Positions 17,155 through 25,446 of a DNA stretch of 64,000 nt are shown piece after piece. A program made the position numbers and the translations under genes. Each line of letters starts with the position of its first letter. Within the stretch, counting starts at the first letter, position 1. The DNA is from Candidatus Bathyarchaeota archaeon (GTDB taxonomy: Archaea > Thermoproteota > Bathyarchaeia > Bathyarchaeales > WUQV01): positions 39,661 to 103,660 of the forward strand of contig JAGGVF010000007.1 in NCBI GenBank assembly GCA_021158125.1. Reading direction: 5' to 3'. The notes under the pieces are model-generated. The model searched no databases. It worked only from the letters and a program-made list of their open reading frames with translations, and had not been told where the DNA came from.

Positions 17155-17391
17155 TAATAGCCCTATATCATAATGTTTGCATATTATTTTATTAACAATT
17201 TCTAATGTATCTCAAGAATGTTTCCTGCGAAATTGTAGAGTTCCCTTTTTTCGTACATTTTTACTTGGATCTATGATTAAACTCTGCGACTTTTATATTT
17301 AAAATAGCGGAAGAACTGTTTGCAAGCTATTTATCTTTCCGAATAGCTTATTTTTATGTGTGTTTAGAGCATATTTGATAAGTTGATAACT

Positions 17392-17465
17392 GCCCCCGTA
17401 GCCTAGCTGGTTAAGGCGTCAGCCTTGTAAGCTGAAGATCCCGGGTTCGAATCCCGGCGGGGGCT
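17392..17465 (+). tRNA. tRNA-Thr(TGT)
   Basis: The sequence folds completely: acceptor GCCCCCG/CGGGGGC with discriminator T, D-arm GCCT/AGGC, anticodon arm TCAGC-CTTGTAA-GCTGA, variable AGATC and T-arm CCGGG-TTCGAAT-CCCGG. The anticodon is TGT, so it reads ACA for threonine. CCA follows in the genome (17466-17468). There is no intron. It lies inside the segment that splits another tRNA-Thr-like gene, on the opposite strand, with a LAGLIDADG gene 65 bases downstream. Confidence 0.95.
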
Positions 17466-17530
17466 CCAAACTAGAATTTAAATACAAAATAAACCTTAAT
17501 ATTTTCAAAAACAAACAGAAAAGGATTAAA

Positions 17531-18172
17531 ATGACAGAAACAATCCAAAAAGTATCAGAAATTTTAAATCAATTAAAAGTTTGGCATAAAATTCAGGAAA
17601 ACTACATAATCACTAGGAGAAAACAAATTCGAATACCAGAAATAAACTCGGAAATAGCTTATCTAGCTGGAGTTATAGCTGGAGACGGAGCAATAACAAA
17701 AACCAAAAGAAAAATGGGAGGATATTACTATAGAATACAAATAGTCGGACGCAAAAACTACATAGAAAAGCTAATTCCGCTTATTAATCGACTTTTCAAT
17801 TATAAAATTAAAATCCTTAGAGACAAAAGGAAACAAAACACCTACTACATCAACATTCAAACTGCTGCAATCTATGCATACTTCATAATGCTAGGTCTAA
17901 AACCAGGAAAGAAACTACGTCCAAACGTGCCATCCATCATAGCAGAAAATCCAATTCTGTTCAAGTATTATTTGAAAGGACTAATAGACACAGATGGTCA
18001 TGTGAAACACACGGGAAGAGTTCAACTGAAACAACGAAGCAAAACCTACCTACAACAAATAGTCCACCTACTAGAGAAACACATGAAAATTAAAGCTTCA
18101 CAACCAAGGGTAAACTACACAGAGGGAAAACCATACTACTACATAAGATTCAAACTACCCGATGATTTCTAG
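17531..18172 (+). CDS. Free-standing LAGLIDADG homing endonuclease
   Basis: Two dodecapeptide motifs are clear in 213 residues: LAGVIAGDGA at 45-54 and LKGLIDTDGH at 148-157, both ending in the acidic residue needed for metal-dependent cleavage. The protein is a single-chain, two-motif endonuclease that should cut one long asymmetric DNA site. It is not inside an intron or intein. It follows tRNA-Thr(TGT) on the same strand and its last 18 bases overlap the 3' end of the opposing HEPN gene. It may be what mobilised or fixed this insert. Confidence 0.88.
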   Translation: MTETIQKVSEILNQLKVWHKIQENYIITRRKQIRIPEINSEIAYLAGVIAGDGAITKTKRKMGGYYYRIQIVGRKNYIEKLIPLINRLFNYKIKILRDKRKQNTYYINIQTAAIYAYFIMLGLKPGKKLRPNVPSIIAENPILFKYYLKGLIDTDGHVKHTGRVQLKQRSKTYLQQIVHLLEKHMKIKASQPRVNYTEGKPYYYIRFKLPDDF

Positions 18173-18988
18173 CCCCTTTAGGACATCATAGGCGTTGTTT
18201 AATGCATCTAAAGCATCATTTTTACCATAAGGAAAGCTTGACTGTATATGGTGGATAAGTTTCTCAAGTGAAAGTCTTCTATCAATCAGTTTCTTGAAGA
18301 AAGAGGAAGTAAGGAACTTACCTGTCATTTCACGTGAAAAATTTGAAAGTCTTTTCCTATGGAAAGCCAGAGTACTCTGCCTAGCGGCCCAATCAACATC
18401 AGGTATTTTGTCTAATACCTTGATACGATTCACCATTTCATTTAACACTCCTTTAAAATGCTCCGATGTTAACTTTTCAATAAGCTCTTTAGGCATCTTT
18501 TGAGCAAATTCTTCTACCATCTTACGAGGAAGGAGGTTTTCTCCTAAAGAGTACATTTTGCGGTAGTAATCCTTAACAAATGCCACGATATTGGCTGGAT
18601 GAGCGTACATATGCCTTAACTGATTGAGTTCTCTACATTTCTTAGCAAGCTCCTTACTCAAAATCTTCTTTTTCTCTCCCAAATCGATCATCTCGCCGAA
18701 GTGTAATCCTCTCCCTTTCTCTTGAATCTCCAACCTTTCCTTTTTGTCCATTTTCTCGTCAAGTCTGAAAAGTAAAGCTATTTCAACAGAAAGTGAAGAA
18801 TGAAGAACACTATCATCAAACCTTCCATCAATATAATGTACGGCAGCGGCATAAAGCTGTTGACGAGATAGGTCATAATGTTCATGAATCTCTTTAATTC
18901 TGCTCTTAGACGGGAGACTATTCAAAATATTCTTTATTTCCTTTCTTCTTTTTGTCCTTTGGCGTCTAATTTCGGTTTTTTCACCCAT
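18155..18988 (-). CDS. HEPN-domain protein, putative RNase
   Basis: The 277-residue protein begins with a basic region (RRQRTKRRKEIKN). Residues about 40-140 look like a HEPN helical bundle: LYAAAVHYIDGRFDDSVLHSSLSVEIAL, then an Rx4H motif at Arg125-His130 within LNQLRHMYAHPAN. HEPN proteins with this motif are metal-independent RNases common in toxin-antitoxin and defence systems. The C-terminal half is helical and unfamiliar. The ATG is only 35 bases past the truncated 5' tRNA half, so the tRNA promoter may drive it. No antitoxin gene is evident next to it. Confidence 0.6.
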   Translation of the reverse strand: MGEKTEIRRQRTKRRKEIKNILNSLPSKSRIKEIHEHYDLSRQQLYAAAVHYIDGRFDDSVLHSSLSVEIALLFRLDEKMDKKERLEIQEKGRGLHFGEMIDLGEKKKILSKELAKKCRELNQLRHMYAHPANIVAFVKDYYRKMYSLGENLLPRKMVEEFAQKMPKELIEKLTSEHFKGVLNEMVNRIKVLDKIPDVDWAARQSTLAFHRKRLSNFSREMTGKFLTSSFFKKLIDRRLSLEKLIHHIQSSFPYGKNDALDALNNAYDVLKGLEIIG

Positions 18989-19023
18989 CTTATCTTAACC
19001 ACCCTGGCTTGCACAAAAAATAA

Positions 19024-19053
19024 GCTGCTATGACCGGGCTTAGCTACCGGGGC
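19024..19053 (-). pseudogene. 5' half of an interrupted tRNA-Thr-like gene
   Basis: On the minus strand this reads acceptor GCCCCGG, TA, D-arm GCTA-AGCCCGGTCA-TAGC, then AGC. After that, tRNA similarity stops and the sequence runs into the HEPN gene leader. The acceptor is fully complementary to CCGGGGC of the 3' half at 15732-15738. GCAGCTT here also pairs with AAGCTGC there, but placing that pair in the anticodon stem would leave the D-arm two bases short. No T-arm or anticodon follows locally, so no complete tRNA is encoded here. Confidence 0.7.
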
Positions 19054-19200
19054 TTGGACTTTACTATTTCCGAAAATATTGTTCTCATTTAAAGCTGTTT
19101 CTGAATTTGTAATGGAAAATGGGTATTGTTTTATCTTCCCTGCTATGGTTATTTTCTCTTGTAATTGTTAATGTATGCTTGATAAAATGCTGAAAAAGTC

Positions 19201-20526
19201 CTAATATTTCTTTTTGGGTTCGGTAACGAACAGCCAGAAAAGAATTGTTGTAAAAAGGCCTAGAATGGCTGTTATCCAGAATGGGATGAATATTCCATTA
19301 ATGGTTGATCCGAGAAGATTAAAGTTTATGTTTGATACTACTGCGCAGAGGTATCCTCCTATTAGGGCTCCGGCGGCTGTTCCAGAATTGAAAAATGTTT
19401 GTTGAAATCCGAATATTGTTCCTCTAACCTCGGTTGGGGTTAAATCTGCCTGTAAAACTCGCATTAGGGGCATTCCAATTCCGAATGAAAGGGTTGCAAG
19501 TGAGTAAAATCCGATCAGTATCCATAAGCTTTTAATGAACGGAATTATGAAGAAGACTGGTCTTGATATAAGGTAGCCGGCTATTATAAGCTGCTTTCTT
19601 TTCCCAATCTTATCGCTTAAATGACCAGCCAAAATGGAGGAGATTATAGTTACTATTCCGCTTATGCTGTAGAGCATTCCTAATCCCGCTGGGTCTTTTG
19701 CGACTTCTTGGATGATATATACTATAGCGGAAGTGTTCACTATGCCCATTCCAAATCCGTTTACTACCCCGTTTACGTAAATAACATAGATGCTTCGTTT
19801 TGCTTCTGTAGATAGCTTGTTTAAGGAGTCTTTTATTCCTTGAAAGTTGAAATGTGACCTGTCAGTTGTAATGTTGCTTTTTCTTCCTTTTGGGAGGGAA
19901 AGGGATGAAATTAAAGCAATCAAGCTTACAATGGCCAAAAAGATAAAAGGTGTTCTAAGCGCAGTGAATAGGTCTGGATTGCTTACTGAGGTTATGTAAA
20001 GCTTGTAGATGGCAACTCCTATGGATGGACCAAATATGCCAGCGAAGTTCATTAATGAAACGTAAATTGACATGGCCTTTCCTCTCTGCAGTTTGTCAAC
20101 TATTTCCGTGAGCAAGGTTTCTGCAACTGGCCAAACCATGGCTGAGGAAACTCCCTGCAATATCCTAACAATAATTAGAGAGGGTATGTTCGGGCTTAGA
20201 ATAAACCCTACAGCTGTAAGAAAGTAAAGTGTAAGCCCTAATGCAATTATTTTCTTCCTTCCCATTCTGTCGCTTAGATAACCTACAAAAGCAGCCATTG
20301 GTGCCCTTGAAATCATAAAAGCAGCCATTAAAGCCCCTAACTCAACTGAAGCCTTATAAGCTTCAATAGTTCCCACGAGCTCTTCCGGTAATTCTGTTAA
20401 AATTCCTTTCAAGGCGAGAACGTAGTATGGAAAAACAGGGGAGATGCATGAAAATCCAAGGTTTACAAAAAACGATATTAAAAAGATTATGGCAACATGC
20501 TTGGTAAGAAACTTTGGCAAGTGCAT
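19201..20526 (-). CDS. Major facilitator superfamily transporter
   Basis: The 441-residue protein has about twelve membrane helices. The MFS signature between helices 2 and 3 is GYLSDRMGRKKIIALG, and the equivalent loop in the second half is GHLSDKIGKRKQLI. Acidic and basic loop residues fit the positive-inside rule. It probably exports or imports a small solute, and the sequence does not show which. A drug-efflux role is possible. It converges on nothing and has its own promoter region shared with the divergent EamA gene. Confidence 0.88.
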   Translation of the reverse strand: MHLPKFLTKHVAIIFLISFFVNLGFSCISPVFPYYVLALKGILTELPEELVGTIEAYKASVELGALMAAFMISRAPMAAFVGYLSDRMGRKKIIALGLTLYFLTAVGFILSPNIPSLIIVRILQGVSSAMVWPVAETLLTEIVDKLQRGKAMSIYVSLMNFAGIFGPSIGVAIYKLYITSVSNPDLFTALRTPFIFLAIVSLIALISSLSLPKGRKSNITTDRSHFNFQGIKDSLNKLSTEAKRSIYVIYVNGVVNGFGMGIVNTSAIVYIIQEVAKDPAGLGMLYSISGIVTIISSILAGHLSDKIGKRKQLIIAGYLISRPVFFIIPFIKSLWILIGFYSLATLSFGIGMPLMRVLQADLTPTEVRGTIFGFQQTFFNSGTAAGALIGGYLCAVVSNINFNLLGSTINGIFIPFWITAILGLFTTILFWLFVTEPKKKY

Positions 20527-20629
20527 AGCGCGTTCTTCTCGCTTTGGAGTTTAAAATAGAAGATTAAGCAAAGTATAAAAGCTTTAATTTTGCTAGTGGT
20601 TAGCTAAAAAGAACGGGTGAAATAGGTAT

Positions 20630-21517
20630 TTGGCTTTCAAACGAACTCGAAAACTTGCATTGACTGAAGGGTTAATAGCTGGAATGCTCTTCGGAACAGC
20701 TTCAATTTTCGTGCGGTTCTTAGGGGAAGTTGACACTTTTTCGATTGCTTTTTGGCGGCTTGTAATTGCATCTACGATGTTAGCTATAATTCTCGTAGTA
20801 TTGAAAAAGCCGTTTATGTTTAGTACTATGTTAAGGAACTTTAAAGACTTAATTGTTTTAAGCGTTTTTCTGGGGCTTCACTTTATACTTTTTGTGTCTG
20901 CGGTTAAAGATACAACAATACTTAATGCAACAGTGTTTGTTAATACGACGCCTATCTTCTCAATGTTTATTTCAAGTTTCATCTTTAAGGTTAAGCCCTC
21001 TCGCTTAGCCGTTTTGGGTTTAATAACATCTTTTATTGGTGCTTTAATAATAGCTTATGCGGAATCTTCGCCAAACGGTTTTTCTCCAAGCATAAGGGGA
21101 GATATAGAAGCTGTTTTAGCTGCACTTGTTGAAGCTTTTTACTTAAACTTTGGAAGAAAAATGCGTAGTAAGATGCCTCTTCTTTCAACTATGCTTCCTA
21201 TATGTTTGTTAGCCGCGGTAGTTGTAGGCTTTATAAGTATCCCTATGGGGCATACTTTAACTGTTCCTTTAGAATTTGAATTTCTTGCTCCACTTATATG
21301 TTTGGGCCTACTGCCAACTGCAATGGCGCATACGCTCTATTTTTCCTCTCTTTCGAATCTGAAATCTTTCGAAACCGCTACTATGGCTTTACTTGAACCA
21401 ATCGGAGCAACGATTTTAGGCATGATAATTTTTCAGGAAATTCCAAAATTGTTATTCGTTTTTGGTGCTTCTCTCATTTTACTTGGTATAGTGTTCGTCG
21501 CTGTGCAACAGGAATGA
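20630..21517 (+). CDS. EamA-family (DMT superfamily) transporter
   Basis: The 295-residue protein has ten hydrophobic helices arranged as two EamA repeats of five, at about 15-140 and 155-292. The repeats show LIAGMLFGTASIFVRFLG at the beginning and ALLEPIGATILGMIIFQEIP in the second, which is the diagnostic part of the family. EamA proteins are metabolite or drug exporters, and the substrate is unknown here. The start is a TTG at 20630. It is transcribed divergently from the MFS gene. Confidence 0.85.
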   Translation: MAFKRTRKLALTEGLIAGMLFGTASIFVRFLGEVDTFSIAFWRLVIASTMLAIILVVLKKPFMFSTMLRNFKDLIVLSVFLGLHFILFVSAVKDTTILNATVFVNTTPIFSMFISSFIFKVKPSRLAVLGLITSFIGALIIAYAESSPNGFSPSIRGDIEAVLAALVEAFYLNFGRKMRSKMPLLSTMLPICLLAAVVVGFISIPMGHTLTVPLEFEFLAPLICLGLLPTAMAHTLYFSSLSNLKSFETATMALLEPIGATILGMIIFQEIPKLLFVFGASLILLGIVFVAVQQE

Positions 21518-21543
21518 ATTTACAAAATAAGGGAAGAAGACGC

Positions 21544-22929
21544 CTAATAGGCTGAAATGCCGACGAATCTCAGTTTGTTAAGTTTCATGGCTGGAACAGT
21601 TGTTTCTTCAACTATTTCTAGAGCTTTGCCTATCAATGGGATTTCCTTTAAGGCTGAGAGCATGCTGTCGGTGAATCGCATGTTGACTATGGGCTTTGTG
21701 ATTTCGCCGTTTTCTATGAGGAAGGTTCCATCTCTTGTAAGTCCTGTTAATATTGCCTTAGTTGGTTCAACTGGATTAACGTAATGAAGATAGGTTACAA
21801 ATATTCCGTGTTTGGTTTCTTTAATCATCTCCTCCATCGTTGAGTCGCCTGGTTCAACTATTAGGTTGAAGGGGACTGGTTGTTCATAGAACCATCTTGT
21901 AATAGGCGGAATGGAATGCCCAGTGCTTTTCTTATTTTCCTTTCCAGCTCTTAGAGAATCGTAGCATATGCTTTCTTCGGAGACCACCCCGTTTTTTATA
22001 AGGTTTAACGCCTTTTTGGGTACTCCTTCGCCGTCTACTGGGGTCATGTAGAATGTTCTGGGGTCTTTTGCATCGTCTTTCAAGTTTAGTTTTGCGTCGA
22101 AAACTTGCTTGTTTAGGAAGTATTTAACAAATGAGCTTCCGTTTTGGTATGGTACGGCTGAGAATCCTATATAGCCTAAATATGAAAATATTGTTCCTAC
22201 TGCTAGTGGAGAAAGGACAACTTCGTATTCTCCGGGCTGAATTTTAATTGGTTTAACGCTCTTTACTGATTTTTCAGCGGCGTCTTCCGCCAGTAAAGTT
22301 GGGTTTATGTCTCTGACATGCCTTGAATATTTTTCGGCTGTTCCGAAACCTTCTGACCCTTCGCTTTCGGATATGACCGTTGTCTTCATGCTTGCTGTTG
22401 TTAGACTTGCGTAGGCTGAAACTCCCAGGGAGTTGGCTACAGCAAAGTAAATTGCGTTTGTGGAGAGGTATCCTGCAACAGCTCTTACGATTGGCGATTT
22501 TTCATGCGCGGTTTCAATTGCTTCTTTAACTTTTTCTGCTCGATATTCAGGTGTGCAGAAAGCGGTTTCTTTATCGAATGCGTCTTCAATTGGAGACCAA
22601 GGTTCTGGTTCAGGTAGGCTTTTAAAGTCCGTGTTTGGCTTGGCGGATTTAGCTATTTTTATGGCTGTTTCGGCTACTCTTTCTATTTCAGCCTCTTCGA
22701 GAGTGTTAGCCCTAAAGCTTCCTATCCTCTTGTCTGGAAGAACAGCCTTTACTATTATGCCTCCGTTTTTTGAGGCTACGTTCTGATGTATCTGCGAATT
22801 TGCGTATCGTGTTAGGGCATTATCAAGAAGGAAAGCGCTGGCTTGAGCTTGACTTGCACCCAATTTAACGGTTGCCTTCACGGCTTTTTCAGCTATTTCA
22901 ACAAGTCTTTCAATCACCACACTCTTCAC
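21544..22929 (-). CDS. pmbA: TldE/PmbA-type metalloprotease partner
   Basis: The 461-residue protein is the TldE (PmbA) member of the TldD/TldE pair. It has the family fold (RIGSFRANTLEEAE, GVSAYASLTTASM, YMTPVDGEGVPKKALNLIKNGV, ILTGLTRDGTFLIENGEI) but lacks the HExxxH zinc motif of TldD. TldD/E form a heterodimer that degrades small unfolded peptides and processes some peptide natural products. The start is three bases downstream of the tldD stop on the same strand, so the pair forms an operon. Confidence 0.9.
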   Translation of the reverse strand: MKSVVIERLVEIAEKAVKATVKLGASQAQASAFLLDNALTRYANSQIHQNVASKNGGIIVKAVLPDKRIGSFRANTLEEAEIERVAETAIKIAKSAKPNTDFKSLPEPEPWSPIEDAFDKETAFCTPEYRAEKVKEAIETAHEKSPIVRAVAGYLSTNAIYFAVANSLGVSAYASLTTASMKTTVISESEGSEGFGTAEKYSRHVRDINPTLLAEDAAEKSVKSVKPIKIQPGEYEVVLSPLAVGTIFSYLGYIGFSAVPYQNGSSFVKYFLNKQVFDAKLNLKDDAKDPRTFYMTPVDGEGVPKKALNLIKNGVVSEESICYDSLRAGKENKKSTGHSIPPITRWFYEQPVPFNLIVEPGDSTMEEMIKETKHGIFVTYLHYVNPVEPTKAILTGLTRDGTFLIENGEITKPIVNMRFTDSMLSALKEIPLIGKALEIVEETTVPAMKLNKLRFVGISAY

Positions 22930-22932
22930 CTC

Positions 22933-24378
22933 TTAGATTAGACCTACACGGATATTTCGGAATCTAGCTGTTCCACATCCATGTCCAACGTACATGACTT
23001 GACCCGGCACTCCCTTGCCGCAGTTTGGGGTTCCCCACATTCTCCAGTCGTCTCTGCTTACTGCGTCGCATGAACCCCAAAATTGCGGTGTAACCCCTAT
23101 ATAAGTTGGATTTTTAACCATATTTTCTCTGCTTCCATTCTTTATTCTCCAACCTATTTCGGTTCCGAACTGGAAGTTTATCCGTTTGTCGTCTATGCTC
23201 CAAGAACGGTTGGTCATCATTAAAATTCCATCTTTTGTTTCTTCAATTATTTCTTCAGCTTTCCAGTCGCCCGGCAGCAAGTTAATGTTTGTCATACGTA
23301 TTAATGGCAAAGTTAACGGTGAATCGGCGCGCATTCCGCCGCTGCTTTCGCCTAGGTTGAGCTCAACTGCTGTTTCACGTGAACTTTGGTAGCCAACAAA
23401 CAAGCCTTGCTTAACCAAGTAAACTTTCTTGGCTGGTGTTCCTTCATCGTCATAGCCGAAAGTGCCTAATCCTCCTGGAACTGTTGCGTCGGCTACTATG
23501 TTCACATATTCAGAACCATACTTGAATTTTCCAAGTTTTTCCGGAGTCAAGAAGCTTGTGCCTGCGTAGTCGGCTTCTGTTCCTAGAACACGGTCAAGTT
23601 CTGTTGGGTGACCGCAGCTTTCATGTATTTGGAGTGCAAGTTGGTCTCCCGTTAAGATAAGGTCTGTTACTGTGGATGGGCATTTTTCAGCTTCGAAAAG
23701 TTTTAGGAGTTCTCGGCCGACCTTTTTCGCGTTTTCAATTAAAGCTAGTGACTCGAAGAATTCGTAGCCCGCTGTTGAAAAGTCCCCTCTGAAGGAGGCT
23801 GGATAGGACCTCACCTGCATTTCACCATTTTTTACTGCTATCGCCATTAAGCCTCCGCCACACCAAGTTATTGTCTGAGAAATTTCAGCGCCTTCAGTGT
23901 TCATGAAGAATTTCTTTTCTCTAAAGCCTCGATAGTAACTGTATGAAGCTTTGATAAGCGGAGACTGCTCAGCCAACAACCGTTCTGCTTCAAAAAGAAC
24001 CCTAAGCTTTTCTTCTAATGGAACTTCGAACGGATCCTTTTTGTAAGGAGTTTCATATCTATCTTGCCTTACCTCTTCTTTGCTTAGTTGTACATCTTTC
24101 TTTTTAAGCGTGGCACTTGCTTTTGCAATGCTGACTGCCTTTTCAACTATGCGCAATATTTCTTCCTTGTTTATGTCAACTGAAGCCGCAAAGCCCCAGG
24201 CGCCGTTTACTATGACTCTAACTCCAAAACCCTTTGTTTGCACGAGTCTAACTTCTTCAGGCGCCCCATTTTTGATTGTTAAAACTTCGTCGGATATTTC
24301 GCCTATCCTTATGTCAGCATAGCTTGCTCCCCTCTTCTTAGCTTCTTCCAAGGCTAGAGTTCCAAGTTCCGAAAACAC
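22933..24378 (-). CDS. tldD: TldD metalloprotease
   Basis: This 481-residue TldD carries the zinc motif HESCGH in the centre (LALQIHESCGHPTELDRVLG), plus the downstream GTFGYDDEGTPAKKVYLVKQG and NINLLPGDW typical of the family. It is the catalytic subunit that works with the PmbA-like product of the next gene. The two genes are three bases apart. The N-terminus starts FSELGTLALEEAKKRGASYADIRIG, as expected for full-length members. Confidence 0.93.
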   Translation of the reverse strand: MFSELGTLALEEAKKRGASYADIRIGEISDEVLTIKNGAPEEVRLVQTKGFGVRVIVNGAWGFAASVDINKEEILRIVEKAVSIAKASATLKKKDVQLSKEEVRQDRYETPYKKDPFEVPLEEKLRVLFEAERLLAEQSPLIKASYSYYRGFREKKFFMNTEGAEISQTITWCGGGLMAIAVKNGEMQVRSYPASFRGDFSTAGYEFFESLALIENAKKVGRELLKLFEAEKCPSTVTDLILTGDQLALQIHESCGHPTELDRVLGTEADYAGTSFLTPEKLGKFKYGSEYVNIVADATVPGGLGTFGYDDEGTPAKKVYLVKQGLFVGYQSSRETAVELNLGESSGGMRADSPLTLPLIRMTNINLLPGDWKAEEIIEETKDGILMMTNRSWSIDDKRINFQFGTEIGWRIKNGSRENMVKNPTYIGVTPQFWGSCDAVSRDDWRMWGTPNCGKGVPGQVMYVGHGCGTARFRNIRVGLI

Positions 24379-24502
24379 GTTCTACACTCTCTATACACAG
24401 TATTTAGAAAATATTTAGGGGATGTAACAGAATTTAAGCCTTTACTAAATTTTAAAGTTGAAAAGAATTCAAAATGCTTAATATGTAAGGTTTTAAGCTT
24501 AA

Positions 24503-24700
24503 TTTAATAACACTGCTTCTAGATTTCCCATTTTTGGAGACGAAATAGTTCCGCTGACATGCATGTACACGTGGGAAAACTACTGTTTAGAGGTGTTTAA
24601 TATGGAAGGGGAAGCCGAAAAGGTGTTGGAATTTATAAGTAGAATCCGAGCAATGAGAGGAGTTCAACAAGTCAAGTATACGATGATACTGCTCTTATAA
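24503..24700 (+). pseudogene. Possible remnant of a NikR-like regulator C-terminal domain
   Basis: An open frame without a suitable start ends at TAA 24698. From about 24533 it encodes FGDEIVPLTCMYTWENYCLEVFN followed by GEAEKVLEFISRIRAMRGVQQVKYT. This resembles the ACT-like nickel-binding domain of NikR (the xNCLEVxxxxG strand, then a helix, then RGVxxVKxT). The usual metal-binding HVH is replaced by CMY, and the N-terminal ribbon-helix-helix domain is absent. It fills most of a 400-base gap between tldD and the VOC gene and is probably decaying. The similarity is from memory. Confidence 0.4.
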
Positions 24701-24781
24701 AACCTTGACATTTAGAAACTACTGGAAAACTTTATTTGACTTTAAACTAAAATTGGCTGACACTCTAAAAGGTGAACGATT

Positions 24782-25183
24782 ATGATTAGAAGAATTTGGG
24801 ATGTAACCCTTACAGTGAAAGACTTGAAAAAAGCCATAAACTTCTACCAAAACGTTCTGGGACTGCAGAAAAAGTACGAGTTTAATGACTACGCTGGCTT
24901 CGACTGCGGGGGAGTTGAATTAGGCCTAAAAACATGGGGAGAACTAGAGAAACCGAGAAAAGGCGAGCCGGTCATAAATTTTCTAGTAGACAACGTTGAT
25001 GAAGCTCATAAAATTTTACAAAACAACGGAGTCAAAATAATTGAAGGCCCCAAAGAGACGCTCTGGGGAGGCCGCATACTCCTCATCGCCGACCCAGACG
25101 GAAACCTTCTGCAATTAACAGAAATAAATTGGAGCAAATACTACGAAGCAAACGCCAAAAGCAAAAATAAACGCCTTTCGTAG
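24782..25183 (+). CDS. VOC-superfamily (glyoxalase-like) protein
   Basis: The 133-residue protein has the paired beta-alpha-beta-beta-beta modules of the vicinal oxygen chelate fold. The first is RIWDVTLTVKDLKKAINFYQNVLGL and the second VINFLVDNVDEAHKILQNNGVKI, ending with GRILLIADPDGNLLQLTE, where the terminal Glu is a usual metal ligand. The first-module position often filled by His is Asp (WDVTL), so the metal site may differ from glyoxalase I. Reaction and substrate are unknown. Confidence 0.8.
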   Translation: MIRRIWDVTLTVKDLKKAINFYQNVLGLQKKYEFNDYAGFDCGGVELGLKTWGELEKPRKGEPVINFLVDNVDEAHKILQNNGVKIIEGPKETLWGGRILLIADPDGNLLQLTEINWSKYYEANAKSKNKRLS

Positions 25184-25318
25184 AAACTTAAACTACATTT
25201 TCTCCCTTGTATGAGCAACCATGTATACTCCGCAAAAGAAAACTTCTAGCTTCCTTGTCTTTAAGCACCTCACAACAGCAGTTAACGCATATTTTAGGCC
25301 TAAAATAGCTTCTTTTGG

Positions 25319-25390
25319 AGCCGGGGGTGGGATTTGAACCCACGTAAAGCGGGTCTGCAGCCCGCCGCCTAACCGCTCGACCACCCCGGC
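25319..25390 (-). tRNA. tRNA-Cys(GCA)
   Basis: The minus strand folds fully: acceptor GCCGGGG/CCCCGGC with discriminator T, D-arm, anticodon arm GCGGG-CTGCAGA-CCCGC with anticodon GCA, and T-arm GTGGG-TTCAAAT-CCCAC. U73 is the expected identity base for cysteine. CCA follows in the genome (25316-25318). There is no intron. Confidence 0.95.
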
Positions 25391-25446
25391 AGTTTATGCA
25401 TAGCGTCTTCTATTTTGATTTCAATTTATGGGCTTACAGATTAATT

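Larger units (their letters stand above)
15776..19023. mobile_element. 3.2-kb insert splitting a tRNA-Thr-like gene
   Basis: The segment separates two tRNA halves that share strand, order and a 7/7 complementary acceptor stem, so it was probably inserted into one tRNA gene near its anticodon-loop intron. It holds three minus-strand genes (HEPN protein, PD-(D/E)xK-like protein, unknown protein), an intact plus-strand tRNA-Thr(TGT) and a LAGLIDADG gene. No integrase, transposase, terminal inverted repeat or target duplication is visible. Its boundaries are set only by where tRNA similarity ends. About nine tRNA positions around the anticodon are missing at the 5' side. Confidence 0.6.

Noticed and set aside
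15731..19053. The two tRNA halves as a functional trans-spliced split tRNA
   Set aside because: Known split tRNAs have long complementary leaders on the two halves. Here the sequence after the 5' half (TTATTTTTTGTGC) is not complementary to the leader of the 3' half, and bases around the anticodon are missing. Insertion fits better.
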